From Paenibacillus sp. YYML68 (GTDB lineage Bacteria; Bacillota; Bacilli; Paenibacillales; NBRC-103111): a stretch of 64,000 nucleotides of DNA. Location: NCBI RefSeq assembly GCF_027923405.1, contig NZ_BQYI01000001.1, positions 945,501 through 1,009,500 on the forward strand, written 5' to 3'. Of this stretch, positions 55,093 to 64,000 are shown one piece after another (positions within the stretch are counted from its first letter, which is position 1; every line of letters begins with the position of its first letter). Position numbers and translations under genes: made by a program. Below the pieces are notes generated by a model. The model did not search any database, had not been told where the DNA came from, and was given only the letters and a program-made list of their open reading frames with translations.

Positions 55093-55590
55093 CTACTCCG
55101 CCATCGCCGCAGTCATTGCGGCTTCCGGTGCCTGCCCGGCGGCCGTGCTCGCCGCTAGCATCGCAGCGCTCTCCGATGCTGTCTCCGAAGGCTGTAGCTG
55201 CAGCGCGGACGGCTGCGTCATGAGGCTCTGCCCCTCGAAGATCGCGCCTTGCTCAATCATGAGCGTTCCTGCGACGATGCGTCCGGTCAGTCTGCCGGTC
55301 GACGTGATGCGCACGAAGCCATCTGCTTGCACGAAGCCCTCCAGCTTGCCCGCGATGATCACATCCCGCGCCTTCAGCTCCTTGCAGTGGACCATTCCCT
55401 TCTCACCGACGGCCACCTCGCCTGTAGCATATAGGCTTCCGACGAATTCTCCCTCAATGCGGATGTCGGCCTGCGAGTTCATCTCTCCTTCCATGCGGCT
55501 TCCTTCTCCAATTAGCGTCACCGTACCGCTGGAGCGCTTGAAGCCTTTACCTGTAGCATTCGTCTTGCTTCTTCCGATGCCCATCATCAT
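55093..55590 (-). CDS. Bactofilin
   Basis: A 165-residue polymer-forming cytoskeletal protein. The beta-helix core (about 20-125) shows hydrophobic-Gly repeats such as VTLIGEGSRMEGEM, IRIEGEFVGSLYATGEVAVGEKG and DVIIAGKLEGFVQADGFVRI. The N-terminus is basic and the C-terminus is an Ala-rich tail. Bactofilins self-assemble into filaments that localise cell-wall enzymes. Its start overlaps the M23 gene stop (ATGA), and this pairing is conserved in many bacteria. Confidence 0.93.
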   Translation of the reverse strand: MMMGIGRSKTNATGKGFKRSSGTVTLIGEGSRMEGEMNSQADIRIEGEFVGSLYATGEVAVGEKGMVHCKELKARDVIIAGKLEGFVQADGFVRITSTGRLTGRIVAGTLMIEQGAIFEGQSLMTQPSALQLQPSETASESAAMLAASTAAGQAPEAAMTAAMAE

Positions 55591-56594
55591 TTCGCAGTCT
55601 CCTTCTTCTCTCTGTTCTTCGGGAAATATGGCGCAGGGTCCGTGCTCTTGCCTCCGAGCAGCACCTCGTAATGCAGATGAGGCCCGGTACTGCGCCCGGT
55701 CGTGCCGAGCTTGCCGATGATGTCGCCCTTATCGACGCGCTGTCCCTTGCGGACTGACACGCTGTTCAGATGCATATACCATGTCTTCAGTCCATCGGAA
55801 TGCTCGACGATCACATTATGACCATGCAGCTTGTCGTAGCCGACCTTCTCGACAACGCCGCGTGCGGTCGTGTAGATGGGGTCGTTCATTTTACCCCCGA
55901 TATCGATGCCTCGATGGAAGCTGAGCTTGCGTGTAAAAGGGTCCCGCCGATAGCCGTAATTCGACGTCACAATCCGTGACACAGTCGGCCACAGCGTCGG
56001 CGTGCGGGCCAGCTGATCCTGCTTCGCCTGCAGCTGGAGCTTCGACTCGTTGAAGCGATCGGCCAGCTGGACGATCTCCTGCTCGAGCGCTGCATATGTC
56101 TGGCCAGTGGCAAGCGCGAGCTTCTGCACCTCCTCGTCTGAAGCCGGATATGCCGGGCCTCCCATTGCTTGCAGAGGCGAGGCCGAGCCGACTGCCGCAG
56201 TACCGTCGCGCTCTGCCCGCTTCAAGTCCCCGGGCGTCAGCTTCTGCAGATCCTGCTCCAGCTTCTTCATCGCTTCGACCTTGGAGTGGATATGTGCAGC
56301 TTGCTTGGAGAGCGAATAGATTTCGTTCTCCAGCTCCTCGATGCGCTGGTCCTTGCCGGCGAGCGCCTCCTCCAGCTGAGCAGCCTTGCCGTGCAGCTCG
56401 CTATTGTGCTGGAAGGTGGACGCGGCTGTATGTACGCGTGTCGTGTACACATAGACGGCGATCCCAATGAACAGGACGATAGCCGCTAGAGCGCCCGATA
56501 CGGCAGCGCGGGACAGCTTAACACGAACGACGCTGCCATTCACCTCAGGGATAATGACGAACGTCAGCTTATTGCGAAACCACTTGAATGTCAT
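55587..56594 (-). CDS. M23 family (LytM) metallopeptidase with coiled coil
   Basis: A 335-residue membrane-anchored protein. One transmembrane segment (about 32-50) is followed by coiled coil (about 62-120 and 165-190) and a C-terminal M23 domain. Zinc ligands lie in FHRGIDIGG (His, Asp) and GPHLHYEVLLGG (His-x-His); the domain also shows VIVEHSDGLKTWYMHL. It is a peptidoglycan endopeptidase acting outside the membrane. Coupled to the bactofilin gene, which may position it during growth or sporulation. Confidence 0.92.
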   Translation of the reverse strand: MTFKWFRNKLTFVIIPEVNGSVVRVKLSRAAVSGALAAIVLFIGIAVYVYTTRVHTAASTFQHNSELHGKAAQLEEALAGKDQRIEELENEIYSLSKQAAHIHSKVEAMKKLEQDLQKLTPGDLKRAERDGTAAVGSASPLQAMGGPAYPASDEEVQKLALATGQTYAALEQEIVQLADRFNESKLQLQAKQDQLARTPTLWPTVSRIVTSNYGYRRDPFTRKLSFHRGIDIGGKMNDPIYTTARGVVEKVGYDKLHGHNVIVEHSDGLKTWYMHLNSVSVRKGQRVDKGDIIGKLGTTGRSTGPHLHYEVLLGGKSTDPAPYFPKNREKKETAK

Positions 56595-56649
56595 GACGAC
56601 TCCTTTCGATTCATTCGAGCCAAGCTATAAGGCTTGCGATATAGTTGCT

Positions 56650-58074
56650 TCAACCCTCGGAGTTACCGACAGCTTGGCGGAATTGCCGAGGCGATTGTAC
56701 TCGGTACGTCGAGGCCTTCTTCAGCTCCAGATGGGTCGTAAGCAGTACTGCGGTGAAGCACAGGGCATACAGCACGCCGCATATATTTCCAACTATTGCG
56801 AAGGTCGGTCCGAGCCACATACCTATCAGGAGCAAGGCGGCGCAAGCGACGATTAGCAGGTTGCCTGTCGTGAGCAGCGTGCTGTACGATATGCGGTTAA
56901 ACCAATCCAGGATTACCTCCAGACCGCTCCTGTTACTTCGCCGGCCGCTCGTCTGCGTATCGCCTTGATCCTGTTCGTTCATCTCCCCGCGGCTTGGGAA
57001 TCGGCGGGACAGGGCGATCAGTCCGATGAGCAGCAGCGGCTGGTAGCCGAGGATGAAGACGGGTGAGCAGTAGTTGCCGAAGCTGAACACCTCGGTCGTC
57101 GTCTTGAACGCGATCAGCGTCGTCAGCAGCAGCCATAGACCGGCGGGCGTATTGATCAGCGCATACTCTCTTCGCTTGACCAGGCTCGATATACCGAGCA
57201 GGAATGCAAGGTAAATATATATAATTTTGCACACAGAAACCGGGAACAAGATGCTCAGTATAATGAGATCGACCCGATCGAGAAAGTCGGTAATATGAAT
57301 GTGCTGCACCAGGCTGTAATTCGGGTAAATGATATTGCCGGGTATGTTCGGTCCGAGCACGAGCACAGCCATCAGCAAGGCAATGGACAGCAGAAATGTC
57401 GAGAGCATGATCCCGTGCCGGAATGAAGACCTCAGCTGCTTGCTGCTCCACATCGTATGCATGAACGCCCCTGCGATCAGGATGTCGCCGTACCAGCCCG
57501 TCCCGAGCAGCGAGGTGGAGGTCAAGCTCTGCGCGTTGATCGTAAGCACGGGCTGGATCAGCGTGCGATTCAGCTCGTTCGACAGCAGCAACGGTAGAAT
57601 GAGCATCAGAATGAAGAACACCGGGAAGAACAGCTCGTTCACCCGCGCCACGACCTCGATGCTAGTTCGTCCGTAGAAGATCAGGATGCTGACGAACAGC
57701 AGGAGGACGATCTCCTGCGGTGTGTTCGGCAGCAGGATCGTGCCGATGAACTTGCCGAACGCCCGCAGGTCGCGCATGAGGATGGACCAGAAGTGTATGA
57801 CAAGCACCAGGTTCGCGACGATTCCGCCGAGGCGACCGAAGACGATCGTATTGATTTCATACATGTTCTTGTTCGGAAAGCGGATGGCAAGCATCGTAAG
57901 CACGTAGCCCACAAGCAGCGCGTAGACTGCCGGGAAGAAGAAGCTGACCCAAGCGTCGGTCTTGCTCACCCGGATCAGCTCATGCTGCACAGTCAGCAGA
58001 CCTCCACCCGTTAGCAGGGCGGCGATGAGCCATGTGAATTGCCGATAGCTGATGATGTGTAAGCCCGTTGACAT
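56650..58074 (-). CDS. Spore germination permease, GerAB/GerKB family, with C-terminal extension
   Basis: A 474-residue APC-superfamily membrane protein (B subunit of a nutrient germinant receptor) that binds germinants in the spore inner membrane. Family features include SYRQFTWLIAALLTGGGLL at the start and ten hydrophobic segments to about residue 365. Beyond this comes a polar linker (RGEMNEQDQGDTQTSGRRS) and two more hydrophobic segments (about 405-455). Usual members are about 365 residues, so the last 100 are an addition. The start ATG follows GAAAGGAGC. Part of the ger operon. Confidence 0.88.
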   Translation of the reverse strand: MSTGLHIISYRQFTWLIAALLTGGGLLTVQHELIRVSKTDAWVSFFFPAVYALLVGYVLTMLAIRFPNKNMYEINTIVFGRLGGIVANLVLVIHFWSILMRDLRAFGKFIGTILLPNTPQEIVLLLFVSILIFYGRTSIEVVARVNELFFPVFFILMLILPLLLSNELNRTLIQPVLTINAQSLTSTSLLGTGWYGDILIAGAFMHTMWSSKQLRSSFRHGIMLSTFLLSIALLMAVLVLGPNIPGNIIYPNYSLVQHIHITDFLDRVDLIILSILFPVSVCKIIYIYLAFLLGISSLVKRREYALINTPAGLWLLLTTLIAFKTTTEVFSFGNYCSPVFILGYQPLLLIGLIALSRRFPSRGEMNEQDQGDTQTSGRRSNRSGLEVILDWFNRISYSTLLTTGNLLIVACAALLLIGMWLGPTFAIVGNICGVLYALCFTAVLLTTHLELKKASTYRVQSPRQFRQAVGNSEG

Positions 58075-58095
58075 CGTAACGCTCCTTTCGAGAAG

Positions 58096-58329
58096 CTAGC
58101 TGCCATGAAAAATTTCGAACACCCAAGGTGACAGGTGCTCAATCATATAGCTGGTCGGCATCGGTGGCTCGTAGCCGATCATGAGGCATACATACAGGGC
58201 GAAGGTCGCTCCGCACAGCACGAGATATACACGTCGCAAGCTTTTCGGCGAAGCCGACCAGTGTCTGTAGTTCGTCGAGACGAGAAGTAGCGCATACAGG
58301 GCGAATAGCATCATGAATAAGGTGTTCAT
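58096..58329 (-). CDS. Small two-helix membrane protein within the ger operon
   Basis: A 77-residue protein with hydrophobic segments at about 4-18 and 36-53. It overlaps the end of the GerAC-type gene by 4 bases and precedes the GerAB-type gene by 21. Small D-subunit proteins (GerD-type/'GerAD') with two membrane helices are known in some ger operons; this one fits in size and place. Function not proven. Confidence 0.65.
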   Translation of the reverse strand: MNTLFMMLFALYALLLVSTNYRHWSASPKSLRRVYLVLCGATFALYVCLMIGYEPPMPTSYMIEHLSPWVFEIFHGS

Positions 58330-59492
58330 CGGTGTGTCTCCGTTGCAGTCACGTTATTGTAGATCAAGCCGGATTCGGCAAGAATTGCGTCGACATTGAT
58401 GACGAATTCAGCCTGCTTCAGCGCGCCAGGCCACTCCGGCCTGTAGCGCTGCTTCCATGCATTCGGATAGGCGCGCCAGATGTAGTTGCCGAACTGGGCC
58501 GAATCGGCCTCGTTATCGATCATCTTCTTAATGGCCGACTCGATGCTCTTCTTAATGAACGCTTCAACTCGCTCCTCAGCCGCATTGATTTTGTCCTGCT
58601 GGCTGAAGTCGTAGTAGCCTGAGCTCTCGACAACCTTGGCCTGCGTCTCCACATCGATCTCGTAAGAGAGCTTCCCGTTCTGGATTTTGGGCTTGATCTG
58701 GCACTGGGAGTCATAGATTCGGAATGACAAGTGCCTATCCTCCATCGTCACCGTAACAGGAATGTGCACGGAGCGGCCCTTCAAGAGCCCGAGTCCAAAA
58801 GCCTCGTCTCCCTGAAGGGTGCCGATCATTCGATCTCCCTTGAATTGACTGTAGCCCAATATCTGGATCTCCTTGGAATTCTTCAGCCCTTTCTCGGACT
58901 CCCTTACTCCCATGAAGACCGCGACCGGATCCGCCCCGGTCGTGCTCAAGGCTAATGCGAAATCCTTCATGTTCATATCGACGACGACCTTGGACTTGGC
59001 CAGCTCCCGAATCGCCTCGGACGGGAACCGCTCGAACTTCGGTGTCGACTGCAGCAGCTCGTATGCCTTACCTTCTGCGACAATGAAATAGGTGGTCATC
59101 CGGCTCTCTGGCGAGCGCGGAATCGCATCGAAGATGAAGCGGATGCTGTCCTTGGCGAGCGCCTCCCCGACCAGGATCGTTCTGCGATGAGCGAGGAACA
59201 TACGCCTTGGCATACGCTCCTGAAGCTTCGACTGCGCCTCACGGAACGTACGGCCGACCTCCGAATCGATATAGTAGCTCATGCCGCCGCTCGTACCGCC
59301 GCCGCCGCCGGTCGCGCCGCCCATCTGACCGGGGAGCGGCAGCAGGACGGAATAACGGATGCTCCCGTCCTTCTCCAGATCAATCGCCGAGGACAGAATA
59401 AAACCGATATCATTCACCTCCGTCCGGTCCCAGCAGCCGGGGAGCAGGAGCGTGAGTGTGAGCACCAGACCGCATCGTGTCCACTTGCCCAT
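58326..59492 (-). CDS. Spore germination lipoprotein, GerAC/GerKC family
   Basis: A 388-residue C subunit of a germinant receptor. The lipobox is LLLPGC followed by WDRTEVNDIGFI, the standard family start. The C-terminal domain contains KINAAEERVEAFIKKSIESAI. The ATG at 59492 overlaps the TAA stop of the A-subunit gene (TAATG) after GAAGGAGGGGG; the longer frame from 59642 lies in the A-subunit gene and is discarded. A Gly-rich run (QMGGATGGGGGTSGG) near residue 60 is unusual for the family. Confidence 0.93.
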   Translation of the reverse strand: MGKWTRCGLVLTLTLLLPGCWDRTEVNDIGFILSSAIDLEKDGSIRYSVLLPLPGQMGGATGGGGGTSGGMSYYIDSEVGRTFREAQSKLQERMPRRMFLAHRRTILVGEALAKDSIRFIFDAIPRSPESRMTTYFIVAEGKAYELLQSTPKFERFPSEAIRELAKSKVVVDMNMKDFALALSTTGADPVAVFMGVRESEKGLKNSKEIQILGYSQFKGDRMIGTLQGDEAFGLGLLKGRSVHIPVTVTMEDRHLSFRIYDSQCQIKPKIQNGKLSYEIDVETQAKVVESSGYYDFSQQDKINAAEERVEAFIKKSIESAIKKMIDNEADSAQFGNYIWRAYPNAWKQRYRPEWPGALKQAEFVINVDAILAESGLIYNNVTATETHR

Positions 59493-61111
59493 TACGTTTC
59501 CCCCTCCTTCTCGTCCTGCTGATGCGGCACATGTCTTCCCCGCTGGCCGGAGTCGACGATGATCTCGTCGCGCAGCTCTTGCCCGAGGCGCTGTGCATCC
59601 TGTACATGCATAAAGTCGGGCCGCTTCTTCATACCCCACCAAGGTGAGCGTATGAGCACATCCTTCAGGTCAGAAGACGACAACGGCGCGAGCGGAGACA
59701 AGTAAGGCACGCCGAACGAGCGCAGACTTGCCATATGCCCGATGATGAGCATGATGGCTACTAGAATGCCGTATAGCCCGAATAGCGATGCGGCGATCAA
59801 GATCGGAAAGCGCAGCATTCGCACGGCAATCGCCCCGTTAAACCTTGGGATCGTGAAGGAGGCGATACCGGTAATCGAGACGACGATAACCATCGGCGCC
59901 GATACGATGCCCGCCTGCACCGCGGCCTGACCGACGACGAGCGCTCCGAGAATCGAGACCGCCGAGCCGATCGTCTTCGGCAGTCGGATCCCAGCCTCCC
60001 TCAGCGCCTCGAACGTAACCTCCATAATGAGCGCCTCGACGACCGCAGGGAACGGTATCGCTTCGCGTGCCGCCGCTACCGACAGCAGCAGTGTCGTAGG
60101 CAGCAAATCCTGATGATACGTCGTAATCGCCACATAGAGAGCCGGCGTCAGCATGGAGAGGATCAAGAACAAGTAGCGCAGCCAGCGAATCAGCGTCGAG
60201 ATCTGGAATCGCTCGTAATAGTCCTCGCTCGCCTGCATAATTTCGGTGAAGACGAACGGCACGAGCAGGACGAACGGGGTGCCGTCGACCATAATGCCGA
60301 CCCGTCCTTGTAGCAGCGCGGCTGCCACCATGTCCGGCCGTTCCGTATATTGCACCTGCGGGAAGGGGGAGTACGCTGAATCTTGGATGAGCTCCTCGAT
60401 ATAGCCGGACTCGAGCACCGCGTCGATATCGATTTTGTTGAGGCGTCCGATCACCTCCTCGACCATCTTCGGATCAGCGAGATCCTCCAGATACGTGACC
60501 ACGATGCTCGTATTGCTCTCCCGCCCAAGCACCATCGGCTTCATCTTCAGATGCGGCGTCTTCAGCTTGCGGCGGACCATGGAAGTATTGGTGCGTATAT
60601 TTTCGACAAACCCTTCGCGAGGACCACGAATGACCGATTCAGTTTCGGGTTCATTAATCGATCGCTTCTCGGCTCCCCGCAAGCCCATGAGCAGCGCCTT
60701 GTTGTTGCGGTCTATAATGACGCCGGAATCGCCTCCCAGCACAGAAGCGAGCAGGTCGCCGTAATTGTCGGCCTTCTGAATTTGCGAGACCGGGAGCACC
60801 GATTCCGATATGTTGTCGATCAGCTGCTCGCCGCCCTCGAGAATCATGAGAGCCCTCATCGCAGCATTAATCTCGTCAGAATTGGCCATTCCGTCGATGA
60901 AGAACAGAATGGCGCTCGGCCCGTGCTCCAGCTTGAACTCGCGAATGACGAAGTCGGAGCAGTCGTCGAACAGCTCACTCAAGTAATGCTTATTATCTGC
61001 CAGATCGACAGAGATCGGAACGGAACGAAGCTCGGTGATGAACCGGTAGTCGCGCTTGAGCAATGGATGATCCCCGCTGCTTCCCTTCTTGCTGCGTCCC
61101 TTCTTCAGCAC
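59492..61111 (-). CDS. Spore germination protein, GerAA/GerKA family
   Basis: A 539-residue A subunit of a germinant receptor. A large soluble N-terminal domain (DCSDFVIREFKL, FFIDGMAN, LLASVLGGDSGVII) precedes the membrane part with GREAIPFPAVVEALIMEVTFEALREAGIRLP-type family sequence (here AREAIPFPAVVEAL) and the VGQAAVQAGIVSAPMVI segment. The open frame reaches 61231, but the GTG at 61111 lies 8 bases after GAGGAGG, while the TTG at 61231 has no ribosome site, so GTG is chosen. First gene of the ger operon, which is expected to be expressed in the forespore (sigma-G). Confidence 0.92.
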   Translation of the reverse strand: MLKKGRSKKGSSGDHPLLKRDYRFITELRSVPISVDLADNKHYLSELFDDCSDFVIREFKLEHGPSAILFFIDGMANSDEINAAMRALMILEGGEQLIDNISESVLPVSQIQKADNYGDLLASVLGGDSGVIIDRNNKALLMGLRGAEKRSINEPETESVIRGPREGFVENIRTNTSMVRRKLKTPHLKMKPMVLGRESNTSIVVTYLEDLADPKMVEEVIGRLNKIDIDAVLESGYIEELIQDSAYSPFPQVQYTERPDMVAAALLQGRVGIMVDGTPFVLLVPFVFTEIMQASEDYYERFQISTLIRWLRYLFLILSMLTPALYVAITTYHQDLLPTTLLLSVAAAREAIPFPAVVEALIMEVTFEALREAGIRLPKTIGSAVSILGALVVGQAAVQAGIVSAPMVIVVSITGIASFTIPRFNGAIAVRMLRFPILIAASLFGLYGILVAIMLIIGHMASLRSFGVPYLSPLAPLSSSDLKDVLIRSPWWGMKKRPDFMHVQDAQRLGQELRDEIIVDSGQRGRHVPHQQDEKEGET

Positions 61112-61349
61112 GTTAGACGCCTCCTCTCGAGTTAGTCGATAGCCTGCATCCAAGCTTTGCCTCTTCCGTGTCCGGTATATTTTCCACCAATTTCGAAAAA
61201 TTATGACAACCGGATTATACGTGTTGGACAAATGCAGACGGCACGCAACTCAGGGTCTTGCAAAGAATAGGCGGAGGGCCGATGGTAAAGGCTAGAAATG
61301 AGGAGTAGGACGAACATCGGCTTCATCCAATCCAAGGGGGAAATCGACG

Positions 61350-62774
61350 ATGCTTTGGCTTGTCATTGCGCTCAGCTTATTTATTTTACAAATTCTTATT
61401 ATTCTCATCGGCGAATTCCGGCATCCGTCCAAGGCGATGGCTTGGCTCTTTATTTTGTTCATCGTACCGGTCGTCGGCTTCGTCGTCTATTACTTCCTGG
61501 CACAGGAATACAGACAGCGCAAGAAGTTTAAGGCGAAGCATCCGGTGAACGATCTTCAGCAGCTCGATAAGCGGCAGAAGCCGCTCGACTATAACGTGGA
61601 TGAGGATATGATCGTCGGCTGGACGGAGGAGCCGCGCCTGTTCACCTTGCTTGCGAACATTCCCGGCTCGCTCATCACGCGGCAGAACGAGGTGCGTGTG
61701 CTGACGAACGCACAGACGGCATACCCTGCGATGCTGGAGGCGATCGAGTCGGCGGAGCGTTTTGTTCACTTTGAATTTTATATCGTGCGGGATGACAAGA
61801 CAGGACGCGACTTCATGAATGCGCTGGTGCGCAAGGCGCGGGAAGGGGTGAAGGTGCGCTGCATCTTCGATGGGATCGGCAGCTACAAGCTGTCCGATGC
61901 GTATGTCGCCGAGCTGCGCGGCGCAGGCTGTGAGGTGTACTTCTTCTTGCCAGCGATGATCGCGTTCTTCGACAAGCGCATTAATTACCGGAATCACCGC
62001 AAAATTATCGTCGTGGACGGGAAGCATGGGTTTCTCGGCGGCATCAATATCGGGGACGAATACGTGGGCGGCGACAAGAAGCTCGGCTTCTGGCGAGATA
62101 CGCATCTGGCGTTCAGCGGCGATGCAGTCTTCCTACTGCAGAATACGTTCCTTCATGACTGGCACTTCGTGAGCGGACAGCGCCTTGCTGATCCGGACCT
62201 GTATCCCGAGCATCACGTCGAGAGCCATAAGGCGGTGCAGATCATCTCGAGCGGACCTGACGCGCATTGGGATGCGGTGCTCGAGATGTACTTCGGGGCG
62301 GTTACGACAGCGAAGAAGCGAATTTATATAACGACCCCGTACTTCATACCGGACCCGAGCCTGAGCATGGGGCTGAAGACAGCGGCTACGAGCGGGGTCG
62401 ACGTGCGCATTATTTTCCCCGAGGTGCCCGATTCGCGCATCGTGAATCACGCCTCGCTCTCCTATATGGAGGAGCTGATGCAGGCGGGCGTGCGCTTCTA
62501 TGCGTATCAGAAGGGGTTCATCCACGCCAAGGTGATGATCGTCGACCAGCTGCTCGCGACGGTCGGCACGGCGAATCTCGATATGCGCAGCTTCTATAAC
62601 AACTTCGAGATCAACGCGGTGCTGTTCGACCGCGATTCGATCCGCCATCTGGAGGCCGACTTCCTGCAGGATCTGAAGGACAGCGAGGAGCTGCGCCTGT
62701 CCGAGTTCGAGAAGCGCCCCCGCCTGCAGAAGGCGAAGGAGGCGCTGGCGCGGCTGCTGTCGCCGTTGATGTAG
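61350..62774 (+). CDS. cls: Cardiolipin synthase
   Basis: A 474-residue membrane phospholipase D-type enzyme that joins two phosphatidylglycerol molecules into cardiolipin. Two N-terminal membrane helices (about 2-22 and 29-50) precede two PLD domains with HKD motifs: NYRNHRKIIVVDG (about 213) and GFIHAKVMIVDQ (about 395). GGGGGAAATCGACG precedes the ATG. Diverges from the ger operon; transcribed alone. Confidence 0.95.
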   Translation: MLWLVIALSLFILQILIILIGEFRHPSKAMAWLFILFIVPVVGFVVYYFLAQEYRQRKKFKAKHPVNDLQQLDKRQKPLDYNVDEDMIVGWTEEPRLFTLLANIPGSLITRQNEVRVLTNAQTAYPAMLEAIESAERFVHFEFYIVRDDKTGRDFMNALVRKAREGVKVRCIFDGIGSYKLSDAYVAELRGAGCEVYFFLPAMIAFFDKRINYRNHRKIIVVDGKHGFLGGINIGDEYVGGDKKLGFWRDTHLAFSGDAVFLLQNTFLHDWHFVSGQRLADPDLYPEHHVESHKAVQIISSGPDAHWDAVLEMYFGAVTTAKKRIYITTPYFIPDPSLSMGLKTAATSGVDVRIIFPEVPDSRIVNHASLSYMEELMQAGVRFYAYQKGFIHAKVMIVDQLLATVGTANLDMRSFYNNFEINAVLFDRDSIRHLEADFLQDLKDSEELRLSEFEKRPRLQKAKEALARLLSPLM

Positions 62775-62894
62775 GGGGCGAGACATACCAGAAGCATACA
62801 CGGCTCGGAGCGTGGATGATGTCGACGCCGATACGCTCCAGATCATTGACCCTGAATACGGAATTTTAGTTAAGGTTGCGAAGTAGGACGAAGA

Positions 62895-62927
62895 AGGGAT
62901 CTCGGTCGGCGACGACTCGAGATCCCT
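62895..62927. terminator. Terminator between cls and ligD-like gene
   Basis: AGGGATCTCG (62895-62904) pairs perfectly with CGAGATCCCT (62918-62927), then ATTTAT. It lies between the convergent cls and LigD-polymerase genes, about 120 bases past the cls stop. Confidence 0.7.
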
Positions 62928-62990
62928 ATTTATATGTGAAGCGAGGAGCTGGGGCGGCTGAGTTCGGTAACCGGCCATAGGGATACGGAT

Positions 62991-63911
62991 TCACTTCCCG
63001 GACGATGGAAGAATTGACAGCACGTGATCGAGGCTCTGCGGCGGTAGCTGGGCGATCAGATCGCCCTTCTGGCGAAGTCTGTCGACGATCGTCAGCAGGT
63101 TGAACTCCCGCGGGTCGGGCCGCAGCGCGACCTCGTCCCACGTCAGCGGCGTCGAGACGCTCGCAGCCAGCCGAGCGCGAGGGGTGTACGGAGCCGACAG
63201 CGTCTTGCCGTACCCATGCTGGAGGTAATCGATATAGATACGGGTACCGCGGTGCTTCTTCAGCCGCTCGACGGTGAACAGCTCAGGATGCTTCTGCACC
63301 GCATATTGAGCGACGAAGGCGCCGATGCGGCGCAGCTCCTCGAACTGGTATGCGCGCTCGGCGGCGATCGGGATGTAGATCTGGACGCCGGTAGCGCCGG
63401 ACGTTTTCGGAACGGAACGGATGTTCATGCTGTGCAGGATCTCCCCTATAATCTCCGCCGCCTCCATGATGAGCGGCTCCGGGTCGAGCGATGGATCGAT
63501 GTCAATCAGCCACTCCACGGGGAGCGCTTGCCCGATCCGATGGAACGACGGATGAAACTCGAGGCAAGCGAGGTTGCCGAGCCAGAGCAGCGTCGGCAGC
63601 GAGTCGAGCTCAACGTACTGGATGCTGTCCAGCTCGGCCGTCTTAACGAAGTCAGGTGTCGGCTCGGGCGCATTCTTCTGGTAGAACGACTTGTCGTTCC
63701 AGCCGTGAGGGAAGCGGATCGTCGTCAAGTAACGGTCGCGGCAGTACGTCAGCAGGTAAGGGGCGAGCTGGGTCAGCTTCTCGAGATACATCGCCTTCGT
63801 GATGCCCATCTCGGGCCAGAGCTGCTTCTCAGGGTTCGTAATTGTAAGCTCGTGTCCTTCAATCGTTATCGTACCCTTGACGGCTTGCTTGCTTCGGACT
63901 GATGCAGGCAT
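62991..63911 (-). CDS. LigD-type DNA polymerase/primase, stand-alone
   Basis: A 306-residue protein equal to the polymerase domain of bacterial LigD (archaeo-eukaryotic primase fold), used in non-homologous end joining. Visible motifs are TNPEKQLWPEMGITK at the start, WLIDIDPS with catalytic Asp residues, PKTSGATGVQIYIPI with Ser and His-like positions, and IYIDYLQHGYGKTLSAPYTPRARL. In Bacilli this domain often exists as a separate gene. No ku or ligase gene is in view. AGGAGG precedes the ATG by about 14 bases. Confidence 0.92.
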   Translation of the reverse strand: MPASVRSKQAVKGTITIEGHELTITNPEKQLWPEMGITKAMYLEKLTQLAPYLLTYCRDRYLTTIRFPHGWNDKSFYQKNAPEPTPDFVKTAELDSIQYVELDSLPTLLWLGNLACLEFHPSFHRIGQALPVEWLIDIDPSLDPEPLIMEAAEIIGEILHSMNIRSVPKTSGATGVQIYIPIAAERAYQFEELRRIGAFVAQYAVQKHPELFTVERLKKHRGTRIYIDYLQHGYGKTLSAPYTPRARLAASVSTPLTWDEVALRPDPREFNLLTIVDRLRQKGDLIAQLPPQSLDHVLSILPSSGK

Positions 63912-64000
63912 TGAGATTGTTTAAGCCTCCTTCGGCTGGGCTTGTTCGTATACGAAGTATCGTGTCCCATCGTGCGGAGGCTTACACCGAGTATGCATGG

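Noticed and set aside
62770-62886. Short frame after cls ending in DTLQIIDPEYGILVKVAK
   Set aside because: It looks protein-like but has no start codon except a GTG at 62812 giving 24 residues with poor spacing to a ribosome site. It may be a gene remnant; not enough to call.
1-64000. CRISPR arrays, rRNA, tRNA and known riboswitches
   Set aside because: No regularly spaced repeats, cloverleaf or conserved riboswitch core was recognised on reading either strand; a covariance-model search was not possible here.

Overview
The window looks like a chromosome segment of a spore-forming Firmicute of the Paenibacillaceae, most likely Paenibacillus. Support comes from a GerA-type spore germination operon, a bactofilin/M23 pair, an HD protein of the YpgQ kind, strong AGGAGG-type ribosome binding sites with frequent TTG and GTG starts, and a GH88 unsaturated glucuronyl hydrolase of the type known from Paenibacillus. 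Family names are assigned by recognising motifs in the translated sequence; no database search was run.

Layout. 1-18.6 kb is G+C-rich backbone: an HD phosphohydrolase, a zinc-ribbon protein, a divergent MFS exporter/SgrR-like regulator pair with a candidate operator, a secreted 5'-nucleotidase with a LysM domain behind a four-repeat Pho-box-like array, a membrane protein, a DUF1878-like protein, hisC, tdk, a three-PAS histidine kinase and gltBD (glutamate synthase). 18.9-21.1 kb is an A+T-rich patch of orphan immunity genes: two Imm70-like paralogues, a broken Imm11/DUF1629-like gene and a zeta-toxin-like kinase that has lost its P-loop by internal deletion. 21.4-26.2 kb is a polysaccharide utilisation locus (GH88, GH2, AraC regulator).

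26.1-50.5 kb is the most unusual part: an AraC regulator diverging from a co-directional run of about 22 genes with almost no gaps (27.0-50.5 kb). It reads as an unfamiliar specialised-metabolite operon. Part one (27-34.3 kb) encodes an acyl-CoA dehydrogenase-like flavoprotein, an aminoacyl-tRNA-synthetase-like amino acid:carrier-protein ligase, its carrier protein, an ATP-grasp ligase and two ABC exporter half-transporters. Part two (34.3-50.5 kb, clearly more A+T-rich) encodes four kinase-like proteins, a glycosyltransferase, a 2-hydroxyacid dehydrogenase, two amidohydrolases, a CofE-like amide ligase, an HpcH/HpaI aldolase, a PEP mutase with all the key active-site residues, two NTP_transf_5 nucleotidyltransferases, HAD proteins and a sugar-type nucleotidyltransferase. 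PEP mutase without phosphonopyruvate decarboxylase, together with a 2-hydroxyacid dehydrogenase, suggests an unusual phosphonate route. The cluster is decaying or switchable: one kinase gene is split by an (AACT)4 repeat and one HAD gene is cut by an IS630 element.

50.5-64 kb returns to backbone: a membrane protein, an ankyrin lipoprotein gene cut by an IS1634 element, a hypothetical protein, a HAD hydrolase, bactofilin plus M23 peptidase, the gerA-type operon, cardiolipin synthase and a stand-alone LigD-type polymerase. No rRNA, tRNA, CRISPR array, integrase or replication origin was seen.
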